64,000 bases of DNA from Bacteroidales bacterium M6 (GTDB taxonomy: Bacteria > Bacteroidota > Bacteroidia > Bacteroidales > Muribaculaceae), in the NCBI GenBank assembly GCA_001689485.1, contig LUJQ01000066.1, positions 1-64,000 of the forward strand, read 5' to 3'. How positions within the stretch are numbered: position 1 is the first letter of the stretch; each line of letters starts with the position of its first letter. Shown here piece after piece: positions 18,660-26,792 of the stretch. The notes beneath the pieces are model-generated. The model was not told the DNA's origin and did no database searches. It was given only the letters and a program-made list of their open reading frames with translations. Made by a program: the position numbers and the translations under genes.

Positions 18660-19256
18660 TTACTTCGACTCCTTTGCGTCCGGAGCTTTGGGGATGAAGC
18701 AGAAATCGGCGTAAATTTCTATGAATTGTTTGGCTGCATACTCAGCCAGCTTTTCGCTTTTGAAGGCGAGCCGAGAGCTGTAACCCGTGTACGAGCCCGA
18801 AGAAGCGTAACCCGCGTTCGAGGAGACGAGACCGCCACCCGCGTTCGCATTGCTGCCCGACCGACCGACGCACCGGCCCTTTTCTTCATCGGAAAGAGCT
18901 TCGTAGTCTTCCTTGCTGATAAGGTCGTACCACCCGTACCAGCGATACTCACCCTTGACAAACTGAGGTTCCCAACCCTCATTGAGGGCGGCTGTGATGA
19001 TGCGTAGCTGGAGGTATGCCTTGATGTCGGACATTTGGTCGCGGAGATACCACTCCACGGCACGGTAGGCTTTTACAGCTTCGTGTTCTTCGCCGAGTTC
19101 CTCGACCGCATCATTGAAGGTTTTTACACGGTCTGTTACGGGGAGGATTTCGGAAAGTCTTTCTCCGAGCTGTTCCTTGATGGCCTTACGGCCGACGGCG
19201 TTGCAGTTGCCGTAGACGGCTACCAACGTCTCTTTGTTGAATTGGATTGCTTCCAT
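18660..19256 (-). CDS. second DGR target: 198-residue protein with C-type-lectin-like variable region
   Basis: The protein has a helical N-terminus (about 1-60), a conserved middle (AYLQLRIITAALNEGWEPQF, then WYGWYDL) and a variable region at residues 128-164. It ends with a constant tail (SSRLAF, then LAEYAAKQFIEIYADF). The variable segment begins RCVGRS, the same entry motif as in the giant fibre, and its codons derive from the template repeat by adenine changes only. There is no signal peptide or membrane segment. I recall similar small proteins with Asn/Gly/Ser-rich CLec-like ends in Bacteroidetes phages. The ligand is unknown. It is expressed from its own copy of the phage promoter module, so it may be made in the lysogen. 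Confidence 0.85.
   Translation of the reverse strand: MEAIQFNKETLVAVYGNCNAVGRKAIKEQLGERLSEILPVTDRVKTFNDAVEELGEEHEAVKAYRAVEWYLRDQMSDIKAYLQLRIITAALNEGWEPQFVKGEYRWYGWYDLISKEDYEALSDEEKGRCVGRSGSNANAGGGLVSSNAGYASSGSYTGYSSRLAFKSEKLAEYAAKQFIEIYADFCFIPKAPDAKESK
18768..18873 (-). repeat. DGR variable repeat 2 (VR2)
   Basis: The 106 bases align without gaps to the template repeat at 35,551-35,656. There are 15 substitutions, every one at a template adenine (coding strand), with changes to T, G or C. No difference occurs at the 79 non-adenine positions. The 3' constant end AGCTCTCGGCTC (coding) is shared with VR1, followed in both by GCCTTC, whereas the template has ACATTA there. This is the usual IMH versus IMH* contrast. 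The match to the template extends 4 bases further at the 5' (coding) side. Confidence 0.97.
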
Positions 19257-19282
19257 TTGTTTTGAGATTGTTTGATTAGAAG

Positions 19283-19364
19283 TATCTTATTTGCACTTGC
19301 AAAGTTAGTCAAAAATAATCATTCTTGCAAGTTTTAGGACGATTATTTTAATCATATACGCAAT
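19283..19364 (-). promoter_or_regulatory. phage promoter module P1 (second DGR target)
   Basis: Reading leftward, TTG (19,330-19,328), a 20-base spacer and TAACTTTG (19,307-19,300) form a Bacteroidetes promoter. The -7 box overlaps the dyad TTTGCAAGTGCAAA and is followed by AAATAAGATA. A second TTGCGTATATGATTA element lies about 30 bases upstream. Five other modules in this phage share this layout. Confidence 0.8.
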
Positions 19365-19405
19365 TTTCAGCGGCAAGGCTAATCATATTCACGATTTAAC
19401 TCTCT

Positions 19406-19618
19406 TTATAGACTGCCACAAACCGCCTTATAATACTCGGTATCTATTGCCCCGGCTTTCATCAGCTGAACGCCGATGCGCTTCCGCAATTCGTTGATGG
19501 CGTCTATCCGACTTTGTTTGCGGTTCTCAGGAGCAATACACGTCGAGATACGGTATATCTCATCGGCCAGGGTACTGAATACGATTTGAGCCTGGTCTGT
19601 AGTCATTTCTATTGTCAT
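19406..19618 (-). CDS. small helical protein of unknown function
   Basis: The 70-residue protein begins MTIEMTTDQAQIVFSTLADE and is predicted helical. No family is recognised. The gap to the upstream DUF1848 gene is one base, so it is cotranscribed with it. It is the last gene before promoter module P1. Confidence 0.6.
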   Translation of the reverse strand: MTIEMTTDQAQIVFSTLADEIYRISTCIAPENRKQSRIDAINELRKRIGVQLMKAGAIDTEYYKAVCGSL

Positions 19619-19619
19619 A

Positions 19620-20627
19620 TCAATTTACTTGAGAGATTACTGATTCACGTTTTGTGTCGCTTTGAGCCCGCACACAGCCCTGCTTGCCGTATGCCGGCGT
19701 TACGTTAGCATAGCAATATACGCAGCCGTGACCGCATGTGTTATATGCTCCGATGTCCTTGCTGAGGACACAGCCACATACCGACCTTTGTCCGGGGTCT
19801 TTGGGAAAGGATTCTGGGGCACCGAACATATCTGAATAGCCGAGCCATGACATTAGTCTTTCGTCGTCTTTGAATAGCCGGGCCATTAGTAAGGGATCAA
19901 CGCAACGATTCTTTTTGATGCCGAACTTGCACAAGTCTATTTGCTCTCCGCAGGTTGCGATTTCAAAGCCGAGGGACTTGTTTAGTCGAGAGAGACCGTC
20001 GGCAAATTCAGTCATGCTCTCGTGGGTGAAATCTACGTACTTTATTCCGCTTTGGTTGAGATTGTACTGCACTTTACGATAGCCGGCGATGTCTGCAAAA
20101 CTGAAGACAAGTTTCTCACAATAGCCCTGGAGTCCGCAGCCGATTTTCTCTATCCTTTCGAGGTGGTCTTCTATATGAAGATTATCCGTCAGAATCACCG
20201 GGTCGTATCTCCAGATGACAGAGCCTACGCCTAAAACATCAGCAAGGCGTTTGAAAGTATCGATGCGCTGAGTTAGCGCAGGAATATTTGGCTCAAACCC
20301 TTCGGCTACATAATCGTTGAGAGTAAACTGGATATAGCAGTTTATATTGTGGCTGGATAGTTCCTTCAATCGGCCTATGAGTGCTACGGGATTTTTAGAC
20401 CAGAACACTACCACTCTCGTGTTTTGGAATGAAACATAAGACGGCTTTTGATTGAATGGATTAACCCATGAGCAATATCCTTTCTTGAGACGGTTGAAAA
20501 ACCAATCTAAATGAAATGCCGGTATGTCCGTGCTACGACTCGCCGATATGACAATGGGAGCGACAGCATCCACTCTCTCCCCCGTTTCACGTATAATGCT
20601 TACCTTTTCGTGTTTATACATTCTCAT
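19620..20627 (-). CDS. DUF1848 family protein (radical-SAM-like, SplB-related)
   Basis: The 335-residue protein begins with the DUF1848 motif ISASRSTDIPAFHLDWFFNRL, followed by SYVSFQNTRVVVFWSKNP. It ends in a Cys cluster (CGCVLSKDIGAYNTCGHGCVYCYANV) whose CxxxCxxC-like spacing suggests an iron-sulfur cluster. DUF1848 proteins have a TIM-barrel resembling spore photoproduct lyase and radical-SAM enzymes, but their substrate is unknown. It is unusual phage cargo, sitting in a unit of small accessory genes. A role in nucleic-acid repair or modification is only a guess. Confidence 0.85.
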   Translation of the reverse strand: MRMYKHEKVSIIRETGERVDAVAPIVISASRSTDIPAFHLDWFFNRLKKGYCSWVNPFNQKPSYVSFQNTRVVVFWSKNPVALIGRLKELSSHNINCYIQFTLNDYVAEGFEPNIPALTQRIDTFKRLADVLGVGSVIWRYDPVILTDNLHIEDHLERIEKIGCGLQGYCEKLVFSFADIAGYRKVQYNLNQSGIKYVDFTHESMTEFADGLSRLNKSLGFEIATCGEQIDLCKFGIKKNRCVDPLLMARLFKDDERLMSWLGYSDMFGAPESFPKDPGQRSVCGCVLSKDIGAYNTCGHGCVYCYANVTPAYGKQGCVRAQSDTKRESVISQVN

Positions 20628-20953
20628 TTTACTTCAACAATATACTCTATTCCGGAGCCAAGGTATTCACGAAGTGAAGTCTTGTCTACCGCATAATACT
20701 CAGCGCATTGGCCGTACTGCTTCACCACGAATTTCTTGAGGATGTCGGAGAATGTAAACGCCCAGCCCTGCAAAGGAATTGCATTATTGAAATAGGAATT
20801 GGAGTTTACGCGACTGGTAATCCAGTTTTTCTGTGCTCGATTGAGTTTCGCCCCGGAATTGATGAGACTTCTAATTTTGAAAACAAGGCTGTCTTTCAAT
20901 GCTTCGAGGGGTTTTGTGTCCCACGGAACGAATTTGATTACTGTTGCTGTCAT
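20624..20953 (-). CDS. unknown phage protein
   Basis: The 109-residue protein starts MTATVIKFVPWDTKP. A longer version would need a TTG start overlapping the upstream gene, so the ATG at 20,953 is preferred. The sequence (RSLINSGAKLNRAQKNWITSRVN, then YFNNAIPLQGWAFTF) is typical of small Bacteroidetes phage or plasmid proteins, without known function. It overlaps the next gene by four bases, implying translational coupling. Confidence 0.65.
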   Translation of the reverse strand: MTATVIKFVPWDTKPLEALKDSLVFKIRSLINSGAKLNRAQKNWITSRVNSNSYFNNAIPLQGWAFTFSDILKKFVVKQYGQCAEYYAVDKTSLREYLGSGIEYIVEVK

Positions 20954-20955
20954 CG

Positions 20956-21291
20956 TTAGAACCAACTTAATCTTACAAAGTCGTTATTCGAGTCGCTTTC
21001 CTGTAACCACGTTTCCATGCTCTCGATTAACTCGTCGATAGTGACTTCAGCCTTGTTTTCGAGAATGTCTTTTTCGTATTCCTCTCGATTTTCCTTGACG
21101 GTTTCGATGGCTTCTTTAAGTTCGTCTTTGGGAATCTCGAGTTCGTCAGCGCTCCCGATATATTCACTATTGCACCACAATCCGGGGCAAAGGTCATCGA
21201 GCAGAGTGTTTACGAATTCTTGTTGAAAAGATAACAAACCAAAGCCGTATTTTACATCGTATTTGGTTGCAACATGGCATCTGTATCCCAT
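20956..21291 (-). CDS. unknown phage protein
   Basis: The 111-residue acidic protein begins MGYRCHVATKYDVKYG and has a long charged helix (ELKEAIETVKENREEYEKDILE). I do not recognise a family. It is tightly packed between neighbouring accessory genes. Confidence 0.65.
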   Translation of the reverse strand: MGYRCHVATKYDVKYGFGLLSFQQEFVNTLLDDLCPGLWCNSEYIGSADELEIPKDELKEAIETVKENREEYEKDILENKAEVTIDELIESMETWLQESDSNNDFVRLSWF

Positions 21292-21297
21292 ATTTAT

Positions 21298-21651
21298 TCA
21301 GTTTTTTGTTTCGTTGATAATTTCTTTCTCAATTTCGCTAAGGAAGATCTTGAAATCTTTTTTATGATGGAGGAATACCATTTCGATTTGAGCCTGCATC
21401 TTGGGAAGGTGTGCAAGCCCCAAACACTGAAGGAAAGCACTCACAAGTTCCTGCTGACTCCTCTTATCTGTCACTCCTATGCGACTGCATAGGGAATCGA
21501 TTGATTGGCGTGAACGCCGTCTGAGATTATCTCTGTCCGGCCAATATGTGCCGTCAGTCATACTCCTCGGATAACCACATGGGTCACCGAGGTATTCGCC
21601 GGTTACTGAATCGAGAGTCCCGTCGAGCATCATTTCTGCTATTTCACCCAT
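21298..21651 (-). CDS. unknown phage protein
   Basis: This 117-residue protein contains MLDGTLDSVTGEYLGDPCGYPRS at its N-terminus, a pattern seen in small hypothetical proteins of Bacteroidetes phages, and then a helical region. Function is unknown. It lies within the P2-driven accessory unit. Confidence 0.65.
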   Translation of the reverse strand: MGEIAEMMLDGTLDSVTGEYLGDPCGYPRSMTDGTYWPDRDNLRRRSRQSIDSLCSRIGVTDKRSQQELVSAFLQCLGLAHLPKMQAQIEMVFLHHKKDFKIFLSEIEKEIINETKN

Positions 21652-21655
21652 AACT

Positions 21656-22306
21656 TTATATTTGAGGTCTGAATTTCCGCTTGCATGCCGATGGAATGAT
21701 TACTTCTATCGGCCCTTGAGCCATTTCTTTTATTGAATCTATGTCTTTCTCATCGCCACGGCCTTCTGCAATTTTGATAGCATCGGCTATCGCTCGATCC
21801 TTATCGAGAGCGCTGTAACCGGGGACTTCCTTGCGGCTCTTATCTGAGAATTTCGGAAAAATGGCAGTGCCACACCCTCGGTAGCCGAATGTTGTAATAC
21901 GGTAGAATGGCTCGTAACATCTGCGAAAGACAACACCATCAACAATGAGATATTCACGGCTTGTGAGTTTGAGATATGCGATATATTCGGACTTGGAGAT
22001 ATACTCCCCATACCCAGTGTATTTTCTGAACACGGTCTCCCAGGGAATTGCATCGAAAGGATATTCTTCGGACTTTTTGCCGTTGTAGAACGAAATGCGG
22101 GCTTCTTTATATAACTGTCCCTTGAATAAGCGCACTTCCATAGGTCGCTCTTTGAGGCTGTGAACGATGAATGCCAACGGCGCCTCCTCTTTGCTCGCCT
22201 CTTTTATCTTGACCTTTACAGTCTCTTTATGGCTGACGTGTCTCGGTAAGCGGCACCGGGGCGGTATCTCGCTTTCATGAAATTCTATGTTGAGTTCAAT
22301 CGTCAT
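21656..22306 (-). CDS. unknown phage protein
   Basis: The 216-residue protein has a beta-rich first half and a middle block in which a CYEPFYRITTFG motif stands out. The second half is basic and helical. No family is recognised. Its end and start overlap or abut neighbouring genes, indicating one transcript. Confidence 0.65.
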   Translation of the reverse strand: MTIELNIEFHESEIPPRCRLPRHVSHKETVKVKIKEASKEEAPLAFIVHSLKERPMEVRLFKGQLYKEARISFYNGKKSEEYPFDAIPWETVFRKYTGYGEYISKSEYIAYLKLTSREYLIVDGVVFRRCYEPFYRITTFGYRGCGTAIFPKFSDKSRKEVPGYSALDKDRAIADAIKIAEGRGDEKDIDSIKEMAQGPIEVIIPSACKRKFRPQI

Positions 22307-22739
22307 TGGCTTCGGATTTGATGAGGTTGTCGTAAAATTCTTTTATCTCCGCATAAAGCGATTCCTTCGGGGTGTTGACGATTCTGCGGCCCTCGAAGTA
22401 TCTGCCACCTATTTTGAAGCAGAAAGGATAGAGGTCATATTGGTAGCACTCTCCCACGAAGAAAGCGTCGCGTAACATTCTCTTCGGTGGCAGACAGTCC
22501 ATTGCGTCATAGTATCTTTCTTCGTCGATTTCCTTGAACGGTTCGTTGTTGAGCGATGCCCGGTGCTGGTTGACAAGTTCCGTTACTTTTTCGGGGCTCA
22601 CTGCTTCGAGGTTGGGATTGTTGTGTGCTGCTTTCAGTTCTTCGAGAGTTTCACCGCCGTAATCGCTGTGAATGTTGTCGCTCATGCTTGTGAGGACTGC
22701 GCCCTCAAAGGGAATTGTGGGGTCTATGATGTATTTCAT
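22296..22739 (-). CDS. unknown phage protein
   Basis: The 147-residue protein begins MKYIIDPTIPFEG. The middle reads RYYDAMDCLPPKRM, then FFVGECYQYDLYPFCFKIGGRYFEGRR. A similar layout recurs in accessory proteins of Bacteroidetes mobile elements, but no function is known. It overlaps both neighbours by a few bases. Confidence 0.65.
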   Translation of the reverse strand: MKYIIDPTIPFEGAVLTSMSDNIHSDYGGETLEELKAAHNNPNLEAVSPEKVTELVNQHRASLNNEPFKEIDEERYYDAMDCLPPKRMLRDAFFVGECYQYDLYPFCFKIGGRYFEGRRIVNTPKESLYAEIKEFYDNLIKSEANDD

Positions 22740-22939
22740 GTTGCGTTTTCGTAAATTGCCGGTTCTAATGATACATTATATATAAAGGAGCCACAACGTA
22801 CAAGTAGCGCGTTTCTCCCGTAGTAGAGATTTCTCATTCCTATCACGCTTCCGGACGCGCTGAAGTTAGGAAAGCGGTGGATATCCACGCGCTCTCCCTC
22901 CTCCTTGCTGATACGTTTTACTCTTGGTGGCCGTCCCAT
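22736..22939 (-). CDS. small unknown phage protein
   Basis: The 67-residue protein has a basic N-terminus (MGRPPRVKRISKEEGERV) and ends in a beta-like segment. It overlaps the preceding 395-residue gene by 22 bases. Function is unknown. Confidence 0.55.
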   Translation of the reverse strand: MGRPPRVKRISKEEGERVDIHRFPNFSASGSVIGMRNLYYGRNALLVRCGSFIYNVSLEPAIYENAT

Positions 22940-24105
22940 AGTTTTGTGGCGAGTTTGGTTACTTCCTCGGTGTTGGATAATCCATTGGGGCCTCCGAGAA
23001 TAACGCGGGCCGCGCTATAGCAGGCGTTTCTTGTGAGCTGACGTTGCCAGCAGACGTTGTTTCTCGACCATTTCCAGGCTTCTTTCTTGAGAAGGCTGAT
23101 AACCTCCGGCGCCGGCTTCTCTTCGTGGAAGATTTGCAGACGGTCTTCTTCATAGTTCTTCACTACGGTGCAGTTGTAGAGTTCAAACACCTCGTTCTCG
23201 CGGTTGGCGTTCTCGGCTTGCTTCGCGATGGTTTCTTCGGCTTTTTCCACGAGCTTCCAAAACTTGTGTCGGCTCGTGAAGATTTCTTTCGCACCCTTCT
23301 CCTTAGCCTTTAAGTTGAGTTCCATTATCAACTCTCCGGCCCGTCGCAGGAGGTCGACCTTTCCGTTTTTGGCGAGAGTTTCCATCTTGCCGTATAGATT
23401 GGAAACGAATAGTGGACGAGAGTATGGGGCATTCTGCAGGTCGATTGCCCACAGTGAGCCGACGGTAGACATAATATCCCGTTTTACCTTTTCCCATGCT
23501 TCGTCGGCCTTCTGCTCCGGCGACTTTGCGGCTTCTTTCTCGCGCTCGACTTTCTTGAAGAAATTTTCTCGCCATTTGCGGAAGTTTTGGAACATGGAGT
23601 CATAGGCATTGTTGGCTCGCTCCATGCGTGCCGCCGGAAAACGAGCCGGGCCGACAATCATAGCACTGGCTATGCCTGAATGCTTATAGAAAAGCTGGCG
23701 GACGCGCTCTTTATACTGATTGAAGTAGTCAGAACGATATGATTCGGGGAGAATCTTGAGGTCTTTCTGTATCTCCTCTTCATACTCGTAGATGTCGCGC
23801 AGAGCGCGTTCTTCCGGTGTATGGCTGGTATTGCTGTATGCTCTTACACCATCGTGATAAAGATCTTCGAGGTTTTCTTCGTATTTCCATGACACGACTG
23901 TCCATTCTTTCAAGTCGTAATCGCTTACTTCGATAGCGTCACCGTTGGGTGATGTTACCGTATGGGAGAAACGGCAACTGAACATACCCATATTTTTGCG
24001 GATGGCGCGGTAGTTGAATTGAAGCGGTTCCTGACCGTCTGTGTGGTTGACCGGCAGAACCGTGGCTGCTCTGTGGCAGTTCTTTTTTGTTAAAATTGTT
24101 TCCAT
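22918..24105 (-). CDS. 395-residue phage protein with a DUF3560-like C-terminal motif
   Basis: The central region (about 60-290) is charged and helical. The C-terminus (about 335-385) reads ISLLKKEAWKWSRNNVCWQRQLTRNACYSA. This resembles the LK-x-GFKWSP-x-x-WQRQLT-x-NA motif at the end of DUF3560 and related plasmid or phage proteins. Its biochemical role is unknown. It is the largest gene of the P2 unit, and two GCAAATAAGATA motifs precede its start. Confidence 0.65.
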   Translation of the reverse strand: METILTKKNCHRAATVLPVNHTDGQEPLQFNYRAIRKNMGMFSCRFSHTVTSPNGDAIEVSDYDLKEWTVVSWKYEENLEDLYHDGVRAYSNTSHTPEERALRDIYEYEEEIQKDLKILPESYRSDYFNQYKERVRQLFYKHSGIASAMIVGPARFPAARMERANNAYDSMFQNFRKWRENFFKKVEREKEAAKSPEQKADEAWEKVKRDIMSTVGSLWAIDLQNAPYSRPLFVSNLYGKMETLAKNGKVDLLRRAGELIMELNLKAKEKGAKEIFTSRHKFWKLVEKAEETIAKQAENANRENEVFELYNCTVVKNYEEDRLQIFHEEKPAPEVISLLKKEAWKWSRNNVCWQRQLTRNACYSAARVILGGPNGLSNTEEVTKLATKLWDGHQE

Positions 24106-24109
24106 TAAG

Positions 24110-24142
24110 TATCTTATTTGCGTTTTTCTATCTTATTTGCAT
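24110..24142 (-). repeat. two direct copies of the GCAAATAAGATA leader motif
   Basis: Two copies of GCAAATAAGATA (coding strand) lie about 20 bases apart, just before the 395-residue gene. The first forms the end and stop codon of the upstream gene. The same string follows the -7 box in several promoter modules and precedes the genes starting at 17,865 and, with one change, 30,820. Its role as a translation-initiation or regulator site is unresolved. Confidence 0.5.
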
Positions 24143-24576
24143 ATGAGCGAGTTAGCTGTTTCTGTCTGGGCTAACCATCGGCCGAGTTGTTTAGCCGCTT
24201 CTGCGGCTCTCAGTCCCACGCTGTAATTATACCAGGAGTCGTTACCCCATTGTGCATTGATATGGTAATCGCAGTCGCCGGCTCCGAAGTGTTCGCCGTC
24301 AGGCGTTATAACTTTCTCATAGTGAATCTCGAACTTACGGCCTCCGGTGTCTTCAATAATCACGCAGTCTTTTCGGCTTTTCAGTTCTGATGGTCCAATC
24401 TTATAGGACTTGATGCCGAGTAACTGCGCTAAGGTGCTTTGGAATACTTTGTAGGCGTGTTCTGCGTCAGTCCGTTCCTTTTTCCTTCGCTCCTTCCGTG
24501 CCTTGAGAGATTGGGCGTTCTCGTCTAAGACTTCCTGCTTGGCCGCACTTGCAATATTGAGAAGATCATTTCCCAT
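24133..24576 (-). CDS. unknown phage protein
   Basis: The 147-residue protein starts with a basic helix rich in Lys and Arg (SLKARKERRKKERTDAEHAYKVF) and ends with a globular domain containing HINAQWGNDSWYNYSVGLRAAEAAK. No family is recognised. It is the third gene of the P2 unit. Confidence 0.65.
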   Translation of the reverse strand: MGNDLLNIASAAKQEVLDENAQSLKARKERRKKERTDAEHAYKVFQSTLAQLLGIKSYKIGPSELKSRKDCVIIEDTGGRKFEIHYEKVITPDGEHFGAGDCDYHINAQWGNDSWYNYSVGLRAAEAAKQLGRWLAQTETANSLICK

Positions 24577-24577
24577 A

Positions 24578-24853
24578 TCAGGCGTTTTCCTTTACGTCTT
24601 CGACTTCAAAGAGAATTGGAACCTCGCCGAAGAATTCCTCAGCAATTTCTTTAATGGCGGCTTCTGTTGTAGCGATGGCAATGAAGATTAGCGGCGCCCA
24701 GTCGGGGACTATCGTCTTGCTTTTATCCCCCTCGCCTGCGAATATCACTCGCCGATCGTGATTTGTCTTGCCGAGGTCGTTCTGGTGGTCTGCCACGTCG
24801 TTGGCTTCCTGACGGCTTTCTATGCCAACGATGATTCTTTTGATGTACTTCAT
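24578..24853 (-). CDS. small unknown phage protein
   Basis: The 91-residue protein has a mixed alpha/beta pattern ending in an acidic tail (LFEVEDVKENA). It begins one base before the neighbouring start region and is cotranscribed. No family is recognised. Confidence 0.6.
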   Translation of the reverse strand: MKYIKRIIVGIESRQEANDVADHQNDLGKTNHDRRVIFAGEGDKSKTIVPDWAPLIFIAIATTEAAIKEIAEEFFGEVPILFEVEDVKENA

Positions 24854-24864
24854 ATTATTGTTAT

Positions 24865-25401
24865 TTATGCGTTATACTTTGCTACGAGGGCGGCGAGTGC
24901 CGAACGGAAATCGTGGCTACCGAGTTCTGCGAGGTCGATGAGTTCCTTCTCGCAGGCATCAAAGTTCAGAACCTGGTCTTTTCTCGGTTCTTCGTAGATT
25001 TTGCGGAGTCCCTTGCTGCCGTCGCGGTATGTAATCAGGACTTTCTGCCCTTTGTTGGTCTTGACTACTTCGTAGTGAGCTACACCTTTGGCCCAATCCG
25101 CTTCGGTTACTGAACGGCGGATTCTCTGGGCTTCCGTGAGTGCTTTTTCAATCTCACACTCTTCTTCGCGGGTTGGAGTGTAGTAATATGTCAGGGTAGC
25201 GTTCCAGACATCGCACATTGCCTGATGGAGTTCGGATTCTCCGAATGGGCTGATGGCGGCGAAGTAGCCTTTCATCTGCTTGTCGAACGTGGCGTCGTAG
25301 CCGTTGCTCACGTACCAATCCTGTATCATGTCGAATTCGGATTTTACTTTCACGCTCTTCAGGATTTCCATCGCTTTCTTTATGATTTCTCTTGTTTTCA
25401 T
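24865..25401 (-). CDS. unknown phage protein, first gene of the P2 unit
   Basis: The 178-residue protein begins MKTREIIKKAMEILKSVKVK and has a helical N-terminus followed by a beta segment KTNKGQKVLITYRDGSKGLRKIYEEP. Function is unknown. Its start is 40 bases downstream of the P2 -7 box. Confidence 0.65.
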   Translation of the reverse strand: MKTREIIKKAMEILKSVKVKSEFDMIQDWYVSNGYDATFDKQMKGYFAAISPFGESELHQAMCDVWNATLTYYYTPTREEECEIEKALTEAQRIRRSVTEADWAKGVAHYEVVKTNKGQKVLITYRDGSKGLRKIYEEPRKDQVLNFDACEKELIDLAELGSHDFRSALAALVAKYNA

Positions 25402-25422
25402 TGTCTTTTTAGTTTGATTAAA

Positions 25423-25506
25423 TCATCATATCTGCATACACAAAATTACAAATAAATAATCATATACGCAAATTTTAGACCTGAAAATTTAATCATATCT
25501 GCAATT
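25423..25506 (-). promoter_or_regulatory. phage promoter module P2
   Basis: Reading leftward, TTTG, a 20-base spacer and TAATTTTG (25,448-25,441) form an exact Bacteroidetes promoter. It is followed by a TTTGTGTATGCAGA dyad. An upstream TTGCAGATATGATTA copy matches the spacer sequence GCGTATATGATTA. Confidence 0.82.
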
Positions 25507-25540
25507 TTCATCATCATATATAATCATATTGATAATATAT

Positions 25541-25564
25541 AAGGCAATCCTTCGGGATTGCCTT
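25541..25564 (-). terminator. terminator closing the metK-lysis unit
   Basis: A perfect 10-base stem AAGGCAATCC/GGATTGCCTT with a tetraloop lies 18 bases after the stop codon at 25,583. It is followed by an A/T-rich tract. Confidence 0.85.
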
Positions 25565-25582
25565 ATTCAATGAAAAGAGACC

Positions 25583-26098
25583 TTAGAATGTAATGATATT
25601 ATAGGAAATCCCTATCCCTATGTACGGCTGAACTCTGTGCGGTGTCAGTCCGAACCCGGCTTGGATACCGATTCCCCATCGCTTATTCTTGGTGGGCGAC
25701 CTTATATAGATGGTCTCTTTACGTTGGAAAATCTGAATACTGTCCAGTGCCGGGTGATAACCGCTCACATAGGCCCGGAAAGTGCTGTCTTCATATATCT
25801 TTTGGGTAATCGGTATTATGACCTCTACACTGTCCTTGGGCGCTTGGCAAACCATCGAATCTACGACCGTCTCAACGGAGGCTGTCGGTAGACTGGGTTG
25901 ATCTGCGGCCGGTAGTTTCTCGGTAACATATCGAAGAACTACGCTATCGACTGGGACGGGCTTAGGGTATGGAATCGTATCGTAGGTAGTAATTACCTTT
26001 TCCACCACCTCCTTGGGACCGGCTCGGTTCCATAGCATCACGTTAGCGAGGACTGATGCAAGGAGCAAAATAGTGAGAATTATTATTGCCTTTTTCAT
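25583..26098 (-). CDS. membrane-anchored lysis-region protein (DUF6808-like)
   Basis: The 171-residue protein has one N-terminal membrane segment (AIIILTILLLASVLANVMLW), a Pro/Val-rich periplasmic stretch and a C-terminal beta domain ending GIQAGFGLTPHRVQPYIGIGISYNI. The pattern fits the DUF6808 proteins common in Bacteroidales phages. Placement after holin and amidase suggests a spanin-like role in disrupting the outer membrane. That role is inferred. Confidence 0.7.
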   Translation of the reverse strand: MKKAIIILTILLLASVLANVMLWNRAGPKEVVEKVITTYDTIPYPKPVPVDSVVLRYVTEKLPAADQPSLPTASVETVVDSMVCQAPKDSVEVIIPITQKIYEDSTFRAYVSGYHPALDSIQIFQRKETIYIRSPTKNKRWGIGIQAGFGLTPHRVQPYIGIGISYNIITF

Positions 26099-26104
26099 TC
26101 TGTT

Positions 26105-26791
26105 TTAGAGTTCTTTGTATTCCGAAATTGCATCGAAACAAGGGCAGCCCTTGATGAATTCGTATGGTTCGATGATGCCGTTGCCGTTGAGGTCCGGGGA
26201 GGTATCGCGGTGCCCGATGACTTTATTGATGGTAGGATACTCGCTCTTGAGTTTCTTGATGAGCTTGATAAGGCTCGCTTTTTGCCGGGGAGTGCGGGTG
26301 TCTTTTATCATACGGCCGTCGGTATCTCGCGCGTCAAGTCCGCCTACATAGCTGATACCTATTGACCTCGTATTGTGCCCGGAGGCATGGCATCCGATTT
26401 TGCTAATCGGGCGACATTCCTCGATTGTACCGTCGGGGTGAATGACGAAATGATACCCGATGTAGCGGGTTCTTCCTTTGGCGTCTTTGTAGGTGGAGAA
26501 TTTGCGGGCTTTGTGGGCAGCGTTGATTTGGTCTGCAGAGCAGGCCTTCCCCTCTTTTGTCGCGGTACAATGGACGATGATTTCGTCAATATACCGTGAT
26601 TGAGGAGCAAAGCCGAGGTATTCCCATGTGTGGGGACCGACTATACCGTCCGGCGTTAGCCCGTGGGCTTTTTGAAATGCCCTGACTGCAGCGTCGGTAT
26701 TCTTTCCGAATATGCCGTCAGCCGAGATTTTGAGTTTCTGCTGAAGGGTTTTGACTTCGTTACCCTTGCATCCTATTTTGATTGTGTTCAT
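26105..26791 (-). CDS. endolysin: N-acetylmuramoyl-L-alanine amidase with peptidoglycan-binding domain
   Basis: In this 228-residue protein, residues 1-60 form a PG_binding_1 domain (KTLQQKLKISADGIFGKNTDAAVRAFQKA, then TPDGIVGPHTW). The amidase_2 domain starts near residue 68 with IIVHCTAT. Probable zinc ligands are that His, the His of VIGHRDTSPD and the Cys of GCPCFDA. Amidases of this type cut between N-acetylmuramic acid and L-alanine of peptidoglycan. It follows the holin gene by one base, forming a standard lysis cassette. Confidence 0.93.
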   Translation of the reverse strand: MNTIKIGCKGNEVKTLQQKLKISADGIFGKNTDAAVRAFQKAHGLTPDGIVGPHTWEYLGFAPQSRYIDEIIVHCTATKEGKACSADQINAAHKARKFSTYKDAKGRTRYIGYHFVIHPDGTIEECRPISKIGCHASGHNTRSIGISYVGGLDARDTDGRMIKDTRTPRQKASLIKLIKKLKSEYPTINKVIGHRDTSPDLNGNGIIEPYEFIKGCPCFDAISEYKEL

Positions 26792-26792
26792 C

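Noticed and set aside
18719..19063. An alternative leftward frame over VR2 with repeated RTRV-type residues
   Set aside because: It is the out-of-frame reading of the DGR variable repeat; the 198-residue frame explains the region.
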